A DNA stretch of 64,000 nucleotides from Muricauda sp. MAR_2010_75. Its GTDB lineage: Bacteria; Bacteroidota; Bacteroidia; Flavobacteriales; Flavobacteriaceae. The notes under the pieces are model-generated. The model searched no databases. It saw nothing but the letters and a program-made list of their open reading frames with translations, and was not told the origin of the DNA. Where the stretch lies: assembly GCF_000745185.1 (NCBI RefSeq), contig NZ_JQNJ01000001.1, positions 3,206,501 through 3,270,500 on the forward strand, in the 5' to 3' direction. Of the stretch, positions 1 through 7,615 are shown piece by piece; the stretch's first letter is position 1, and each line of letters opens with the position of its first letter. The position numbers were made by a program, and so were the translations under genes.

Positions 1-1
1 T

Positions 2-793
2 GGCGATGCTCACTTTAGAAGAAGTGATAACTCCCAGGCGATGTACAATCCTTTTGTAGGCAACTTGATCATGGATGCATTTACCACAGAGGTTGGTGGT
101 GAGGTGTACTTCAGAAAAAATGGGTTCATTGGTATGTTTGGGCTATCCAATGGAAAATTGAACCAAGCAGTGAACAATCCAGAGACCACTGGAGCATCAA
201 TATTAGCTAAGTTGGGCTATGATGGTCAAGTGAACGAAGACTTGAGATTACGACTCACAGGTTCTGTCTATAGCACAAATAAATCGGCTAGGACTTATCT
301 TTACAGTGCAGACCGTGCAGGTTCTAGATATTACTTAGTGATGGAAGATGTTGATGCTTCAGCAACCAGCAATTTTAGATCTGGTAGATACAACCCAGGA
401 TTTAACAATGAGATCACTGCCTTTATGATCAATCCATTTGTAAAATGGAAAGGATTGGAGTTCTTTGGAACCTTTGAGACTGCTTCAGGTAAGACTGATG
501 CGGAAACTGATGATAGGAAAGCAACCCAATTGGCCGGTGAATTGATTTACAGGTTTGGAAACAATGAAAACTTCTACTTGGGTACTCGCTACAACACAGT
601 TAATTCAGATGACCCATCCGGTTCGGAAATAACAATTGATAGGTTCCAACTTGGTGGCGGTGTATTCTTGACCAAGAATATTTTGGCCAAATTGGAATAC
701 GTAAACCAACAATACGACGGATACGATACCACAAGTATCTTCCATGACGGTGAATTTAAAGGAGTTTTACTGGAAGCTGTAATCAGTTTCTAA
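2..793 (+). CDS. Outer-membrane beta-barrel protein, C-terminal part (5'-truncated)
   Basis: The reading frame is open from the left edge, so this is the last 263 or so residues of a larger protein whose start lies outside the window. The visible part alternates hydrophobic and polar residues in short strands separated by Gly/Asn/Asp-rich turns and ends in Ser-Phe, the C-terminal aromatic that the BAM machinery recognises. Repeated strand patterns (for example LAKLEYVNQQYDGYDT) fit a porin-like barrel of the kind common in Flavobacteriaceae. The substrate cannot be read from the sequence. A perfect hairpin follows the stop codon, so the gene probably ends its transcription unit. Confidence 0.7.
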   Translation, partial: GDAHFRRSDNSQAMYNPFVGNLIMDAFTTEVGGEVYFRKNGFIGMFGLSNGKLNQAVNNPETTGASILAKLGYDGQVNEDLRLRLTGSVYSTNKSARTYLYSADRAGSRYYLVMEDVDASATSNFRSGRYNPGFNNEITAFMINPFVKWKGLEFFGTFETASGKTDAETDDRKATQLAGELIYRFGNNENFYLGTRYNTVNSDDPSGSEITIDRFQLGGGVFLTKNILAKLEYVNQQYDGYDTTSIFHDGEFKGVLLEAVISF

Positions 794-813
794 ACTTCCA
801 ATGTTAGTTGATC

Positions 814-841
814 AGACCTAGGGCAGCATTGCCCTAGGTCT
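814..841 (+). terminator. Hairpin terminator after the barrel gene
   Basis: Perfect 11-bp arms AGACCTAGGGC and GCCCTAGGTCT are separated by 6 nt and lie 21 bp after the stop codon. Only a short T run follows, so termination strength is uncertain. Confidence 0.6.
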
Positions 842-871
842 TAAAATGTAAAAATTGTATATTTAAGTATC

Positions 872-1471
872 ATGATACCTTTGGTTCCACATACCATCAA
901 AAGCTTTTCGGCAGCATCCATTCTTGTACTGGCTGTGGGGTTTTCAGACCCTGAACGAGAAATGATGGTTTCAGTAGCCTCAGAAAGTGAGGTGGTCATT
1001 TCAGGAACCACCAATGTAAACACTTTCAATTGTAAGTATAATTTACAAAGGCTTGAGTTGCCCATCCGTATGATCTACAATGAGCGATCCGACCGTATTC
1101 TTTTTGAGAATGCAAAACTCGAACTGGAAAATGATTGTTTTGACTGCGGCGGTAAAATGATAAACAAGGATTTTAGGGAGTTGCTCAAGACCGAATCGCA
1201 TCCCCAAGTGGAATTACGCCTTTTGTATGTTGAACCTCCAAAACAGGAAACCAACGAAATTGGTGTTGGGATGGAAATCATCATCGCGGGAGTTACTCGT
1301 CAATATAAAGCAAACCTAAAATGCGAGGATCAAAAGAATATCTGTGTAAGCGGTACTTTGCAGCTCCGTTTGAGCGATTTTGGCCTAGAGCCGCCCCGCA
1401 AGGCACTGGGTATGATCAAGGTGGACAATGATATTAAAGTAAATGTTACCTTGGTAATCAAGGAAACTTAG
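872..1471 (+). CDS. YceI-like secreted protein
   Basis: The 199-residue product starts with a hydrophobic stretch (about residues 9-24, SFSAASILVLAVGF) that can act as a Sec signal. The body resembles the YceI lipocalin-like fold: a 'FNCKYN' strand, 'ELLKTESHPQVELRLLYVE', and late strands with 'ITGTLQLRLSDFGLEPPRKALGMIKVDNDIKV'-like spacing. YceI proteins bind isoprenoid lipids in the periplasm, but the ligand here is unknown. Two Cys pairs (about residues 89/92 and 150/155) are unusual for YceI and might form disulfides. A strong terminator follows directly, so the gene looks monocistronic. Confidence 0.6.
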   Translation: MIPLVPHTIKSFSAASILVLAVGFSDPEREMMVSVASESEVVISGTTNVNTFNCKYNLQRLELPIRMIYNERSDRILFENAKLELENDCFDCGGKMINKDFRELLKTESHPQVELRLLYVEPPKQETNEIGVGMEIIIAGVTRQYKANLKCEDQKNICVSGTLQLRLSDFGLEPPRKALGMIKVDNDIKVNVTLVIKET

Positions 1472-1501
1472 AATTTCATAACGTTTTTTTATAATTTATG
1501 G

Positions 1502-1531
1502 CATCGTCAATGATTCATTGACGATGTTTTT
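1502..1531 (+). terminator. Intrinsic terminator after the YceI-like gene
   Basis: The arms CATCGTCAATG and CATTGACGATG form a perfect 11-bp stem with a 3-nt loop, followed by TTTTTG. It lies 30 bp after the stop codon. The remaining 140 bp before the next gene is AT-rich and shows no other gene. Confidence 0.85.
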
Positions 1532-1672
1532 GTGTTTCAGCACTATTACGATTTTTACACCTTAAACCTTAAGTTTATAAATAGTACTATTCTCAATCCA
1601 TACAAAAGAATTTAGCAAGGAAAGCAGTATATTGTTGCCATATTAAACTTCAATTAACTACAAACAATAGCA

Positions 1673-2539
1673 ATGAACAGGATTTTATCTACAAAAGGAA
1701 TGCTAACCCTTTTTTTGGCATTTTTTACGATTACAATTTTTGCGCAGGAAAACTTTGGCGGACTGGCACTCTATACGGTGAGGGACAATATGGGTAAAGA
1801 CCCCAAAACAACCTTAAAGAAGGTGGCCGATGCAGGGTATGCCTATATTGAGGCGGCCGGATATAATGAAGGAAAATTCTATGGAATGTCGCCGGAAGAT
1901 TTTAAGGCCTATCTGGAAAGTTTAGGGTTAAAACCCGTTAGTACTCACCAAGGGTCCGCAACTTTAGATAATATTGATGAGGAAATTAAAGCAGTAAAAG
2001 CGGCAGGTTTTGAATATTTTGCTATTCCCGTGCCTCCTATGGGGCTTTTCACTTTTAATGCTGAAAACAGAACAATGGGCATGAAGGGTACTGTTGCCAA
2101 TTTAGCAGAAATCCTAACTGAAATGGGGAAAAAATGTGAGGCCGCTGGTTTGAAATTGCTCTATCACAACCACGATTTTGAATATAAAAAGAACGACGAA
2201 GGTATAGTGCCCATTGACTATTTATTGGAAAACACAGATCCAAAATATGTGAACTTTCAAATGGATTTGTATTGGGTTACCAAGGCAGAGGCCGATCCAG
2301 TGGCTTACTTCGAAAAATATCCGGGAAGGTTTAAGTCATGGCATGTAAAGGATATGGATGATGAAGGTAAATTTGCTCCTGTTGGGGAAGGCCATATCGA
2401 TTTTAAAAGAATCTTGACAGAAAAAGAGACTTCTGGAATGGCAAAATATTTTGTGGAGCAGGACATGACCTGGGACAAAAAGCCATTGGAAGTTATAAAA
2501 ATCAGTCACAAAGGCATTGGGGAGATAGGGTTTGACTAG
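1673..2539 (+). CDS. Secreted sugar phosphate isomerase/epimerase-like TIM-barrel protein
   Basis: The 288-residue product has an N-terminal signal peptide (about residues 1-24, ending in IFAQE, a Flavobacteria-like signal peptidase site). The mature part matches the xylose-isomerase-like TIM barrel (AP_endonuc_2 family). Metal-ligand candidates are visible in order: 'YIEAAGY', 'LLYHNHDFE' (His-Asn-His around residue 165), 'NFQMDLYW' and 'SWHVKDMD', with a late Glu near 'VEQDMTW'. Members isomerise or epimerise sugars or inositols, and exported ones are common in Bacteroidota carbohydrate metabolism. No sugar-utilisation neighbours are present, so the substrate is unknown. Confidence 0.8.
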   Translation: MNRILSTKGMLTLFLAFFTITIFAQENFGGLALYTVRDNMGKDPKTTLKKVADAGYAYIEAAGYNEGKFYGMSPEDFKAYLESLGLKPVSTHQGSATLDNIDEEIKAVKAAGFEYFAIPVPPMGLFTFNAENRTMGMKGTVANLAEILTEMGKKCEAAGLKLLYHNHDFEYKKNDEGIVPIDYLLENTDPKYVNFQMDLYWVTKAEADPVAYFEKYPGRFKSWHVKDMDDEGKFAPVGEGHIDFKRILTEKETSGMAKYFVEQDMTWDKKPLEVIKISHKGIGEIGFD

Positions 2540-2607
2540 CCAAATGTTTGATTAGCGGGGAGACCGTAAGAAATAAAAAAAATATTTTTTACAACCATTG
2601 ACATTAG

Positions 2608-2615
2608 TATCTTTG
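2608..2615 (+). promoter_or_regulatory. Bacteroidota-type -7 promoter element for tRNA-Arg
   Basis: TATCTTTG fits the Bacteroidota -7 consensus TAnnTTTG and lies 14 bp before the tRNA start, the expected spacing for a transcription start just upstream of the tRNA. No convincing -33 TTG is seen at the usual distance. Confidence 0.6.
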
Positions 2616-2629
2616 CACCCGCAAACTTG

Positions 2630-2703
2630 GGTCGCGTAGCTCAGCTGGATAGAGCATCTGCCTTCTAAGCAGACGGTCACAGGTTCGAATCCTGTCGCGA
2701 TCA
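2630..2703 (+). tRNA. tRNA-Arg (anticodon TCT)
   Basis: The cloverleaf is complete. It has a 7-bp acceptor stem (GGTCGCG with CGCGATC, one G-U pair), a D arm, anticodon stem TCTGC/GCAGA around the loop CTTCTAA, and T arm ACAGG/CCTGT with TTCGAAT. CCA is encoded at 2704-2706. The anticodon TCT reads AGA. The prophage is inserted here: everything 3' of the anticodon loop was contributed by the phage, and the original host 3' half is stranded at 52770-52814 with a different T stem. Confidence 0.97.
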
Positions 2704-2704
2704 C
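2660..2704 (+). other. attL (3' half of tRNA-Arg)
   Basis: It shares 19 identical bases (anticodon loop and 3' anticodon stem, GCCTTCTAAGCAGACGGTC), then 13 bases of T arm and 9 bases of acceptor, with attR at 52770-52814. The four differences fall only in the outer two T-stem pairs and are mutually compensatory. Strand exchange therefore most likely occurred in the 19-bp anticodon block. Confidence 0.92.
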
Positions 2705-2713
2705 CACCTCTCA

Positions 2714-2739
2714 AACCCCTGTAAATACGGGGGTTTTTT
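2714..2739 (+). terminator. Intrinsic terminator after tRNA-Arg (phage-supplied)
   Basis: AACCCC pairs with GGGGTT around a 9-nt loop and is followed by six T residues. It lies inside the element, so the phage brings both the tRNA 3' end and its terminator. Confidence 0.8.
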
Positions 2740-2825
2740 ATTTCCACACCACTTCCATGTTAAATATTCCACACCTAATTATTTGGTCAATTAAGGTCAA
2801 TTTGGGTACATTTAAGCTGTTTTGT

Positions 2826-2844
2826 GTGCAAATTTTGTGCAAAT
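2826..2844 (+). other. Pair of GTGCAAAT repeats, candidate integrase arm sites (left)
   Basis: Two direct copies of GTGCAAAT start at 2826 and 2837, exactly 11 bp (one helical turn) apart, just before the integrase start. Another direct pair with the same 11-bp spacing lies at 52703/52714 and an inverted pair at 52860/52871. Arm-type sites of tyrosine integrases are typically arranged this way; the binding role is inferred. Confidence 0.5.
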
Positions 2845-2845
2845 C

Positions 2846-4117
2846 ATGGCTACAAAGGCAGAAATAATATTGGATACCAGGAGGGAAACCAGCAAAGGTT
2901 ATCCCATTAAAATCAGGATATATAATGATGGCCGTAAATATTTATCCCTAAAAGAGTATTCAAGCATTGAACATTGGGGCGACAATGGACTGCTTAAATC
3001 GCATCCGGATTACCGTAGATTGAAGAAGAAACTATTGGACAGGGAATTTCAATTGGTCCGTGAGGTAGATTACTGTAATGAGAACAATTTAGGGCTTATT
3101 GAATCATTTGAATTGATAAAGAACGGTATTGATGATAGGGAAACCCGGATACTGCAGTTAAAAAAAGAGCTGAGGTCTTTGGAAGGTGACAATGAGGCAA
3201 TGCTGTTTGAGTTTTGGGATTTATTTATAAAGGAAAGGATTTCGCAAAAGAAGTCAATCAAAGCCTTTGTTGACACCAAACAACAACTGAAAGATTTTAT
3301 GTTAGTGGATGATATGGCCATCAATGACATCAACTATGAGTTTTTGAATGAATTTTCCAATTATAAGTATGCAAATGATTGTGGCACCGGTGGTGTAAGC
3401 TTTTACCTGAGAACCTTAAGAACAGTTTATCTTGCTGCCCAAAAGCGTGAGTCCCTGGGCATCAAATCCGTTAATCCATTTAAGGGACTTATCAATGAAT
3501 CGGTTTCAAAGGATCCTGTGGAAATGACGGTGGATGAAATGAAAAAATGGAAGAACTTCACTCCGCATAAGTTCACGAGGGAATCAGCGGCCAAGAAAAT
3601 GATAAAGAAACGTGATATGTGGTTGTTCCAATTCTATATTGGTGGCCATGACTTTGTTGATATAGCATTGCTGGAATGGAAAAAAAACATCAGGAATGGC
3701 CGGATAAGGTTCAAGCGATATAAAAACCGCAGACACCCAAACGGTGGCCCAACAATTGACAATGTTTTGACCCCAATGGCGATGGAAATAATAAAGAAGC
3801 ACGGAACCCCTTACAGGGACAGGGTGTTTTCCTTCATCCCCCATCCAAATGATAAGGAATCATATAGCCACTACATCAACAATACCAGGCGTGCCCTAAA
3901 AAAGATTTCAGAAGATTTAGAACTGAAAGATAGGATGAACACGAAATCTACCCGCTACATTTTTAAAACGTGGGGTGACCAGCTGCAAATACACGAAGGT
4001 ACTATCAAGCAGATACAAGGGCATTCAAAACAGGGTGTTTCTTCCAGATATGGTGCCCGTCTACCGGATAGGGTGGTGGACAGGGTAATGAAAAAAATAA
4101 TAACCCGAAAAAAGTAA
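2846..4117 (+). CDS. int: Tyrosine-family site-specific integrase
   Basis: This protein of about 423 residues inserts and excises the element at tRNA-Arg. The N-terminal 90 or so residues fit the arm-binding domain, followed by a core-binding SAM-like domain (about 120-215) and a catalytic domain (about 235-420). I chose ATG 2846; an upstream TTG at 2822 is possible but overlaps the GTGCAAAT repeats. Visible catalytic residues are Arg in 'KSTRYIFKTWG', His in 'IQGHSK' and Tyr in 'SSRYGA'. The first catalytic Arg, expected in a GMRFSD-like motif, is not evident: the aligned stretch reads GGHDFVDI. Some Bacteroidota integrases such as IntDOT also lack this Arg. Confidence 0.92.
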   Translation: MATKAEIILDTRRETSKGYPIKIRIYNDGRKYLSLKEYSSIEHWGDNGLLKSHPDYRRLKKKLLDREFQLVREVDYCNENNLGLIESFELIKNGIDDRETRILQLKKELRSLEGDNEAMLFEFWDLFIKERISQKKSIKAFVDTKQQLKDFMLVDDMAINDINYEFLNEFSNYKYANDCGTGGVSFYLRTLRTVYLAAQKRESLGIKSVNPFKGLINESVSKDPVEMTVDEMKKWKNFTPHKFTRESAAKKMIKKRDMWLFQFYIGGHDFVDIALLEWKKNIRNGRIRFKRYKNRRHPNGGPTIDNVLTPMAMEIIKKHGTPYRDRVFSFIPHPNDKESYSHYINNTRRALKKISEDLELKDRMNTKSTRYIFKTWGDQLQIHEGTIKQIQGHSKQGVSSRYGARLPDRVVDRVMKKIITRKK

Positions 4118-4127
4118 CATCTTTATT

Positions 4128-4403
4128 ATGGTGCCAACACGGAACATTGAATTAGCGGACAGGTTCTTTTCCAACACAAACCTAGGTAATGAACTTTTTG
4201 ATAACGACCCTTTGACCTATAACGAAGTGGTATGGATAATGGCTGATTTCTTAGCTGATCCAAACGGCACACCACACGAAAGGATATATAAAAAAGACAT
4301 CCGTAAAAAGAAACAGTCCTATTTACGCATTAAAAAACCCATAATAATTGCGTTGTTAATGCTGATGATAGTTATACTGATTTGTTTTCTGATATTAAGA
4401 TAA
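4128..4403 (+). CDS. Small single-pass membrane protein
   Basis: The 91-residue product has a hydrophilic N-terminal two thirds and one strong C-terminal transmembrane helix (about 70-90, IIIALLMLMIVILICFLIL). It starts 10 bp after the integrase stop on the same strand, so it may be co-transcribed. Basic residues just before the helix suggest an N-in topology. I recognise no family. The position in the lysogeny end of a prophage suggests a gene expressed in the lysogen, perhaps for host alteration, but nothing in the sequence proves this. Confidence 0.55.
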   Translation: MVPTRNIELADRFFSNTNLGNELFDNDPLTYNEVVWIMADFLADPNGTPHERIYKKDIRKKKQSYLRIKKPIIIALLMLMIVILICFLILR

Positions 4404-4418
4404 CAATAGAAAAACTCA

Positions 4419-4766
4419 TTAATTGGATTTTTCCAATTCTTCTATTTTATCCACCACATCAACTTTAGAAAATGAAGCATATTTTACAATCTGAGAATCT
4501 TTTGAAGTTATCAATGTCAGGTTTGCATTTGGAAGGTATATGCCCCAATATTCGTTATTTGTTCCATCCAAGGTTTCAGGACTTCCCCATTCCATCCATT
4601 TATCAAAAGGAGTTGGTTTTCCAATCAGTGATTTTGGATATTCAAGTCCTAGATTTAATGGGTCATTTTGCATATTCTGTGCTTTGTAAATTCCTTGTAA
4701 AGCTGCAATTATCAATAAAATTAGAGGTATTGAGATTGCAACCCAAACGATTTTTTTCTTTGTCAT
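4419..4766 (-). CDS. Small membrane-anchored protein on the reverse strand
   Basis: The 115-residue product begins with a positively charged start and a transmembrane or signal-anchor helix (about 6-24, VWVAISIPLILLIIAALQGI), followed by a soluble domain with 'EWGSPETLDGTNNEYWGIYLPN'-type aromatic strands that may be periplasmic. It is one of only two reverse-strand genes in the prophage, with the repressor, which supports lysogenic expression. Family and function are not recognised. The 3' end converges on the small membrane-protein gene at 4128. Confidence 0.6.
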   Translation of the reverse strand: MTKKKIVWVAISIPLILLIIAALQGIYKAQNMQNDPLNLGLEYPKSLIGKPTPFDKWMEWGSPETLDGTNNEYWGIYLPNANLTLITSKDSQIVKYASFSKVDVVDKIEELEKSN

Positions 4767-5035
4767 TAGAGTAGTTTATTTACCATTAAGATATTTAAAC
4801 ATCACCATAAAAAATTTATGGTCGATTAAAGTGTGGTTTTTAACGATGAATTGTGATTATTAGGGAAAACCTATAAAAAAATTAGGGTTTTTGTATAATG
4901 GTGGGTTAGAAAAACCATTTATATTGTACGCCCAAAACATTTAATAAAAACTTGATAAGTATTTTCCCCAACAACTTACAAGTGTCTGTTTTTGAGATAG
5001 ATTAAGGGATGTTTAACCCTTAAAATTTCAAGAAC
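4767..5035. other. AT-rich intergenic region between divergent cargo genes
   Basis: These 270 bp separate the reverse gene at 4419 from the forward lipoprotein gene and must hold both promoters. A 7-bp inverted repeat (TTAAGGG / CCCTTAA, 5002-5023) lies 13 bp before the lipoprotein start and could be an operator. No coding signal is seen. Confidence 0.4.
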
Positions 5036-5209
5036 ATGAAAAAATTAATTTTTGTAATCGTATTTGCATTTGGATTGACAATGTTGACCTCTTGTGAAGC
5101 GGACAATCAAGAAAATGACAACCTCGCAGTCGAAATCAAAAAAATGGACAATCAGGCCACGGGAAAGGATGGTGGCTCTAGCACTGGCGATAAAGACGGT
5201 GACGGATAG
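5036..5209 (+). CDS. Small secreted lipoprotein
   Basis: The 57-residue product has a basic start, a hydrophobic core and a lipobox (LTSC, Cys20), so it should be lipidated and cleaved there to leave a 38-residue acidic tail rich in Asp, Asn and Gly. Small lipoproteins in the lysogeny region of prophages often act in superinfection exclusion, and that role is only an inference. The last 41 bp overlap the start of the next gene in another frame. Confidence 0.65.
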   Translation: MKKLIFVIVFAFGLTMLTSCEADNQENDNLAVEIKKMDNQATGKDGGSSTGDKDGDG

Positions 5210-6002
5210 AATTGTCAGGAAACCCATACCATTTATAACAACGGTCCTAGTGGCCGTTGTTTGGTCCATCCACTTATTTCTTCCCTTCACTGAACCAGAA
5301 GTATCTGAATCCCAAAATCAATTGAATTTGGTAAGGGAACAGATATCAGACAATGAAAACCAACTCATACAACTTTCCAAGGACTTTAGGACCGGTTCAA
5401 TACCGTTTGACCAATTCAAAGAAGGTTCCAGTATCATAGAATCAGAGATTCAAACTTTACGTGCCCAGGAATCATCAAAATCAGAACTACACCAAATTAT
5501 AAGGGAAAACGCCAGAATATCGGGGTTCCCATCATGGCACAAGTTTATTTACAATTTTGGAATAGCGTTGATACTGTGTGCCCTTTATTATGAGTTGATA
5601 AAAAGTCTGCCCCGTTATAAAAATTCAGAAAGAACTGAAAAAAATTTCAAGGCAATATCCTATGGCAGTATTGTGGGATTCTTTCTAGCGTGGATATTCT
5701 TCCCGGAGAATGATTTACGGCCATGGATGTACAAGGTGGTACTATGGATTCTAGGACTATCCATTTCGGTTGCGGCTTTCTATGTAAGTAAAAACCAAGA
5801 AAATAAATTGGCCAAAATCCGTGAAAGCTTTTTGGATTTTATGGTAGAAATGCGAAACACATACTACAAAAGGCTGTTGAAACACGCTATAAAACCAACA
5901 TTGTTTGATGAAGCCGGTGATGATGTCAGAAAGGAAATACAAAAAGAAACCAAAGAGTTTGAAGAACGACTACGTGATAAAGCTGAAGAAATCATTGACT
6001 GA
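5169..6002 (+). CDS. Multi-pass membrane protein with a cytoplasmic coiled coil
   Basis: Starting at ATG 5169 the product is about 277 residues. One transmembrane helix lies near the N terminus (PFITTVLVAVVWSIHLFLP), followed by a Gln/Glu/Ser-rich helical segment of about 80 residues that is probably coiled coil. Three further helices (about 130-225) precede a charged C-terminal helical tail. An upstream in-frame start at 5115 is possible but would overlap the lipoprotein gene further. I recognise no family. With its neighbours it forms an accessory block between integrase and repressor, a usual place for prophage-encoded immunity or defence genes. Confidence 0.55.
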   Translation: MVALALAIKTVTDRIVRKPIPFITTVLVAVVWSIHLFLPFTEPEVSESQNQLNLVREQISDNENQLIQLSKDFRTGSIPFDQFKEGSSIIESEIQTLRAQESSKSELHQIIRENARISGFPSWHKFIYNFGIALILCALYYELIKSLPRYKNSERTEKNFKAISYGSIVGFFLAWIFFPENDLRPWMYKVVLWILGLSISVAAFYVSKNQENKLAKIRESFLDFMVEMRNTYYKRLLKHAIKPTLFDEAGDDVRKEIQKETKEFEERLRDKAEEIID

Positions 6003-6258
6003 TCTTTTTAGAAGTAGAAGGGTCAGAAGAAAAGGTGTTGAGGTGCTTAAGCAACTCGATCAAAGCCTATACGACCAAGTGTTATTGGAACTCGACCAGA
6101 GAATTTCAGAGAAAGAAAACCAGCGCAATGATAAGGAATTGGAATTTTGGGAAGAGTTGAACAAATATGGGGAATTAAATAAGCTTCACGGCAAAATCAA
6201 AGAAGGTGGCCTACCCAATGATCTGGAATGTTTACTTATGGAAATAATAAGGGTCTAA
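5995..6258 (+). CDS. Small charged helical protein of unknown function
   Basis: The frame stays open from an ATG at 5905, but that start would overlap the preceding gene by 98 bp. A TTG at 5995 gives an 8-bp overlap (TTGACTGA) and an 87-residue product, and I prefer it with low certainty. The protein is Lys/Glu/Arg-rich and predicted all-helical ('LDQSLYDQVLLELDQRISEKEN'). Its stop overlaps the 3' end of the convergent repressor gene by 4 bp. No family is recognised. Confidence 0.4.
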   Translation: MTDLFRSRRVRRKGVEVLKQLDQSLYDQVLLELDQRISEKENQRNDKELEFWEELNKYGELNKLHGKIKEGGLPNDLECLLMEIIRV

Positions 6259-6728
6259 TCCCTCGTAATCTTATTTGACAAAACAATTTCCTTCAAAATA
6301 TCGGCCTTTTCAGAATTCAACTTCTTTGCTGAATCAATCAATCTACTGATAAATTTATCTTCCCCTTCAACCCTTATTTCATGTAGAAATCTTGATCCCA
6401 GAACATCCTTTTCCATCTTATCCCTGTTTTTGAACAAAAACCCTATCAATCTACCAACATCTTCCGGTCTTTCAAATAGACTATCATCCAAAATAATTGT
6501 TGGGGCATCGTATTCTTGTGTGACATCCTTCACATTCGATTTAATATGATCCATGGATAATCCATGAAAGGCACGTTTGTAAGCGCTTTGTTTTGACATC
6601 GGAATTTTACTTCCGTTTTCATGCTTATTTACGGTCTCCCTCGTTTGTCCAGTAAGGCTTGCCAGTTGTTCCTGTGACCAACCTTTAGCAAGTCGTTTTT
6701 CTCTTATCTCTTTTCCGGTCAAATCCAA
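6255..6728 (-). CDS. XRE-family transcriptional repressor (candidate prophage repressor)
   Basis: The 157-residue product carries an N-terminal helix-turn-helix (about residues 5-60: 'REKRLAKGWSQEQLASLTGQTRETVNKHENGSKIP') typical of Cro/CI-type regulators. The C-terminal part is helical and shows no S24 peptidase Ser/Lys pair, so RecA-stimulated self-cleavage is not expected. It is transcribed away from the early genes, and the gap in between holds overlapping palindromes that fit operators. By position it is the immunity repressor that keeps the lytic genes silent. Confidence 0.8.
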   Translation of the reverse strand: MDLTGKEIREKRLAKGWSQEQLASLTGQTRETVNKHENGSKIPMSKQSAYKRAFHGLSMDHIKSNVKDVTQEYDAPTIILDDSLFERPEDVGRLIGFLFKNRDKMEKDVLGSRFLHEIRVEGEDKFISRLIDSAKKLNSEKADILKEIVLSNKITRD

Positions 6729-6751
6729 AATGTTGATAACATGTTAATAAC

Positions 6752-6792
6752 TTCACATGATATAATTCACATCATGTGAAATATATCACATA
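6752..6792. promoter_or_regulatory. Palindromic operator cluster between repressor and early genes
   Basis: TTCACATGAT (6752-6761) and ATCATGTGAA (6771-6780) form a perfect 10-bp inverted repeat. A third half-site TCACAT follows at 6786. The central TCACATCATGTGA is itself a palindrome, so half-sites of the form TTCACAT occur at least four times in about 40 bp. This is the expected form of a repressor operator shared by divergent promoters. AACATGTT nearer the repressor start is another small palindrome. Confidence 0.7.
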
Positions 6793-6888
6793 ATATTGTA
6801 TTAAACATTTAGTTAGCGCAATATAAGGCAAAAGCCTGAATCATTTGAACTATTGCGTTGATTTTCCTTTAAAACGCAAGAAACACCT

Positions 6889-7038
6889 ATGAAAACATCA
6901 ACCGGATTGACAATCATCCACAAACACTTACCAACTGGCAATGTTAAGGTGGATGTTTATTCAGAAGCTGAACTGGAACAGGTCCAGTTTGAAAACAAAG
7001 TTGACACTGTGGTAAATCAAACCTTGGGCCATGTGTAA
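6889..7038 (+). CDS. Small early phage protein
   Basis: The 49-residue product (starts MKTSTGLTIIHK) has no recognised domain. It is the first gene to the right of the operator cluster, where cro or cII-type genes usually lie, but it shows no helix-turn-helix. The stop codon overlaps the next start by 8 bp (ATGTGTAA), which indicates translational coupling. Confidence 0.5.
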   Translation: MKTSTGLTIIHKHLPTGNVKVDVYSEAELEQVQFENKVDTVVNQTLGHV

Positions 7039-7327
7039 GTTCAAGGAACAGCATTATGGTAAGCCACTGCCCCGTAAAATGGTGGCGTTCCTTACCGATT
7101 ACATCCACAAGCAGGATGTAAGGGAAATAGCCGAACAATACAGCGTTTCGGTAAGCACAGTGGATTTGGTGAGATATGGACATAACAATTTGGCCAAATC
7201 CAATGAAAAGGCAATCGTGGCCTTGATGCAGCGTGCAGTGGAAAACTGTGGCCAACGCATCACCCAAGGAAAGACCGATATCAAAACCTTTGAAAAGCTG
7301 ATGCAAGATGAAATGGTCATTCAGTAA
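7031..7327 (+). CDS. Early phage protein with helix-turn-helix-like segment
   Basis: The 98-residue product contains 'DVREIAEQYSVSVSTVDLVRYG' (about residues 37-58), which has the spacing of a helix-turn-helix. It could be an early regulator of the lytic pathway, filling the Cro/CII position opposite the repressor. It overlaps both neighbours, so the three small genes are likely co-translated. The assignment rests on the motif alone. Confidence 0.55.
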   Translation: MCKFKEQHYGKPLPRKMVAFLTDYIHKQDVREIAEQYSVSVSTVDLVRYGHNNLAKSNEKAIVALMQRAVENCGQRITQGKTDIKTFEKLMQDEMVIQ

Positions 7328-7556
7328 TCTGGTAACGGCTGTATTCCCCACCCAAAGCCGTGAAAGCGAAATAGAAAATACGGTTCACAATTGCGTGAAC
7401 ACCATAATAAACAATGCCAACGAGTATTCCCCTACGGAACAGATGCGAATAGCAAAAGAAGTTGCTGCCAAAGTTCACAATGTACTTGAGAATGAACATC
7501 TGGACCTAATGAATGAAATAAGGGAATATGAAAGGGTACTTGGAATTGATGATTAG
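7308..7556 (+). CDS. Small early phage protein, helical
   Basis: The 82-residue acidic protein is predicted helical, with Asn/Glu-rich helices. It overlaps the preceding gene by 20 bp. No domain is recognised. A GC-rich stretch follows (GGGGGC...GCCCC at about 7577-7600) and might form a weak hairpin before the next gene. Confidence 0.5.
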   Translation: MKWSFSNLVTAVFPTQSRESEIENTVHNCVNTIINNANEYSPTEQMRIAKEVAAKVHNVLENEHLDLMNEIREYERVLGIDD

Positions 7557-7615
7557 AGTTTGGTTGGTTGAAGGATGGGGGCGGGTCTAGGCTTGCCCCT
7601 ATTAACCCAAAGAAT

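Noticed and set aside
2822..2845. Upstream TTG start of the integrase
   Set aside because: These codons coincide with the GTGCAAAT repeats, and the ATG at 2846 gives a normal N terminus.
4472..4774. Forward ORF opposite the reverse membrane-protein gene
   Set aside because: The reverse gene has a proper start, anchor helix and domain; the forward reading is low-complexity and unlike a protein.
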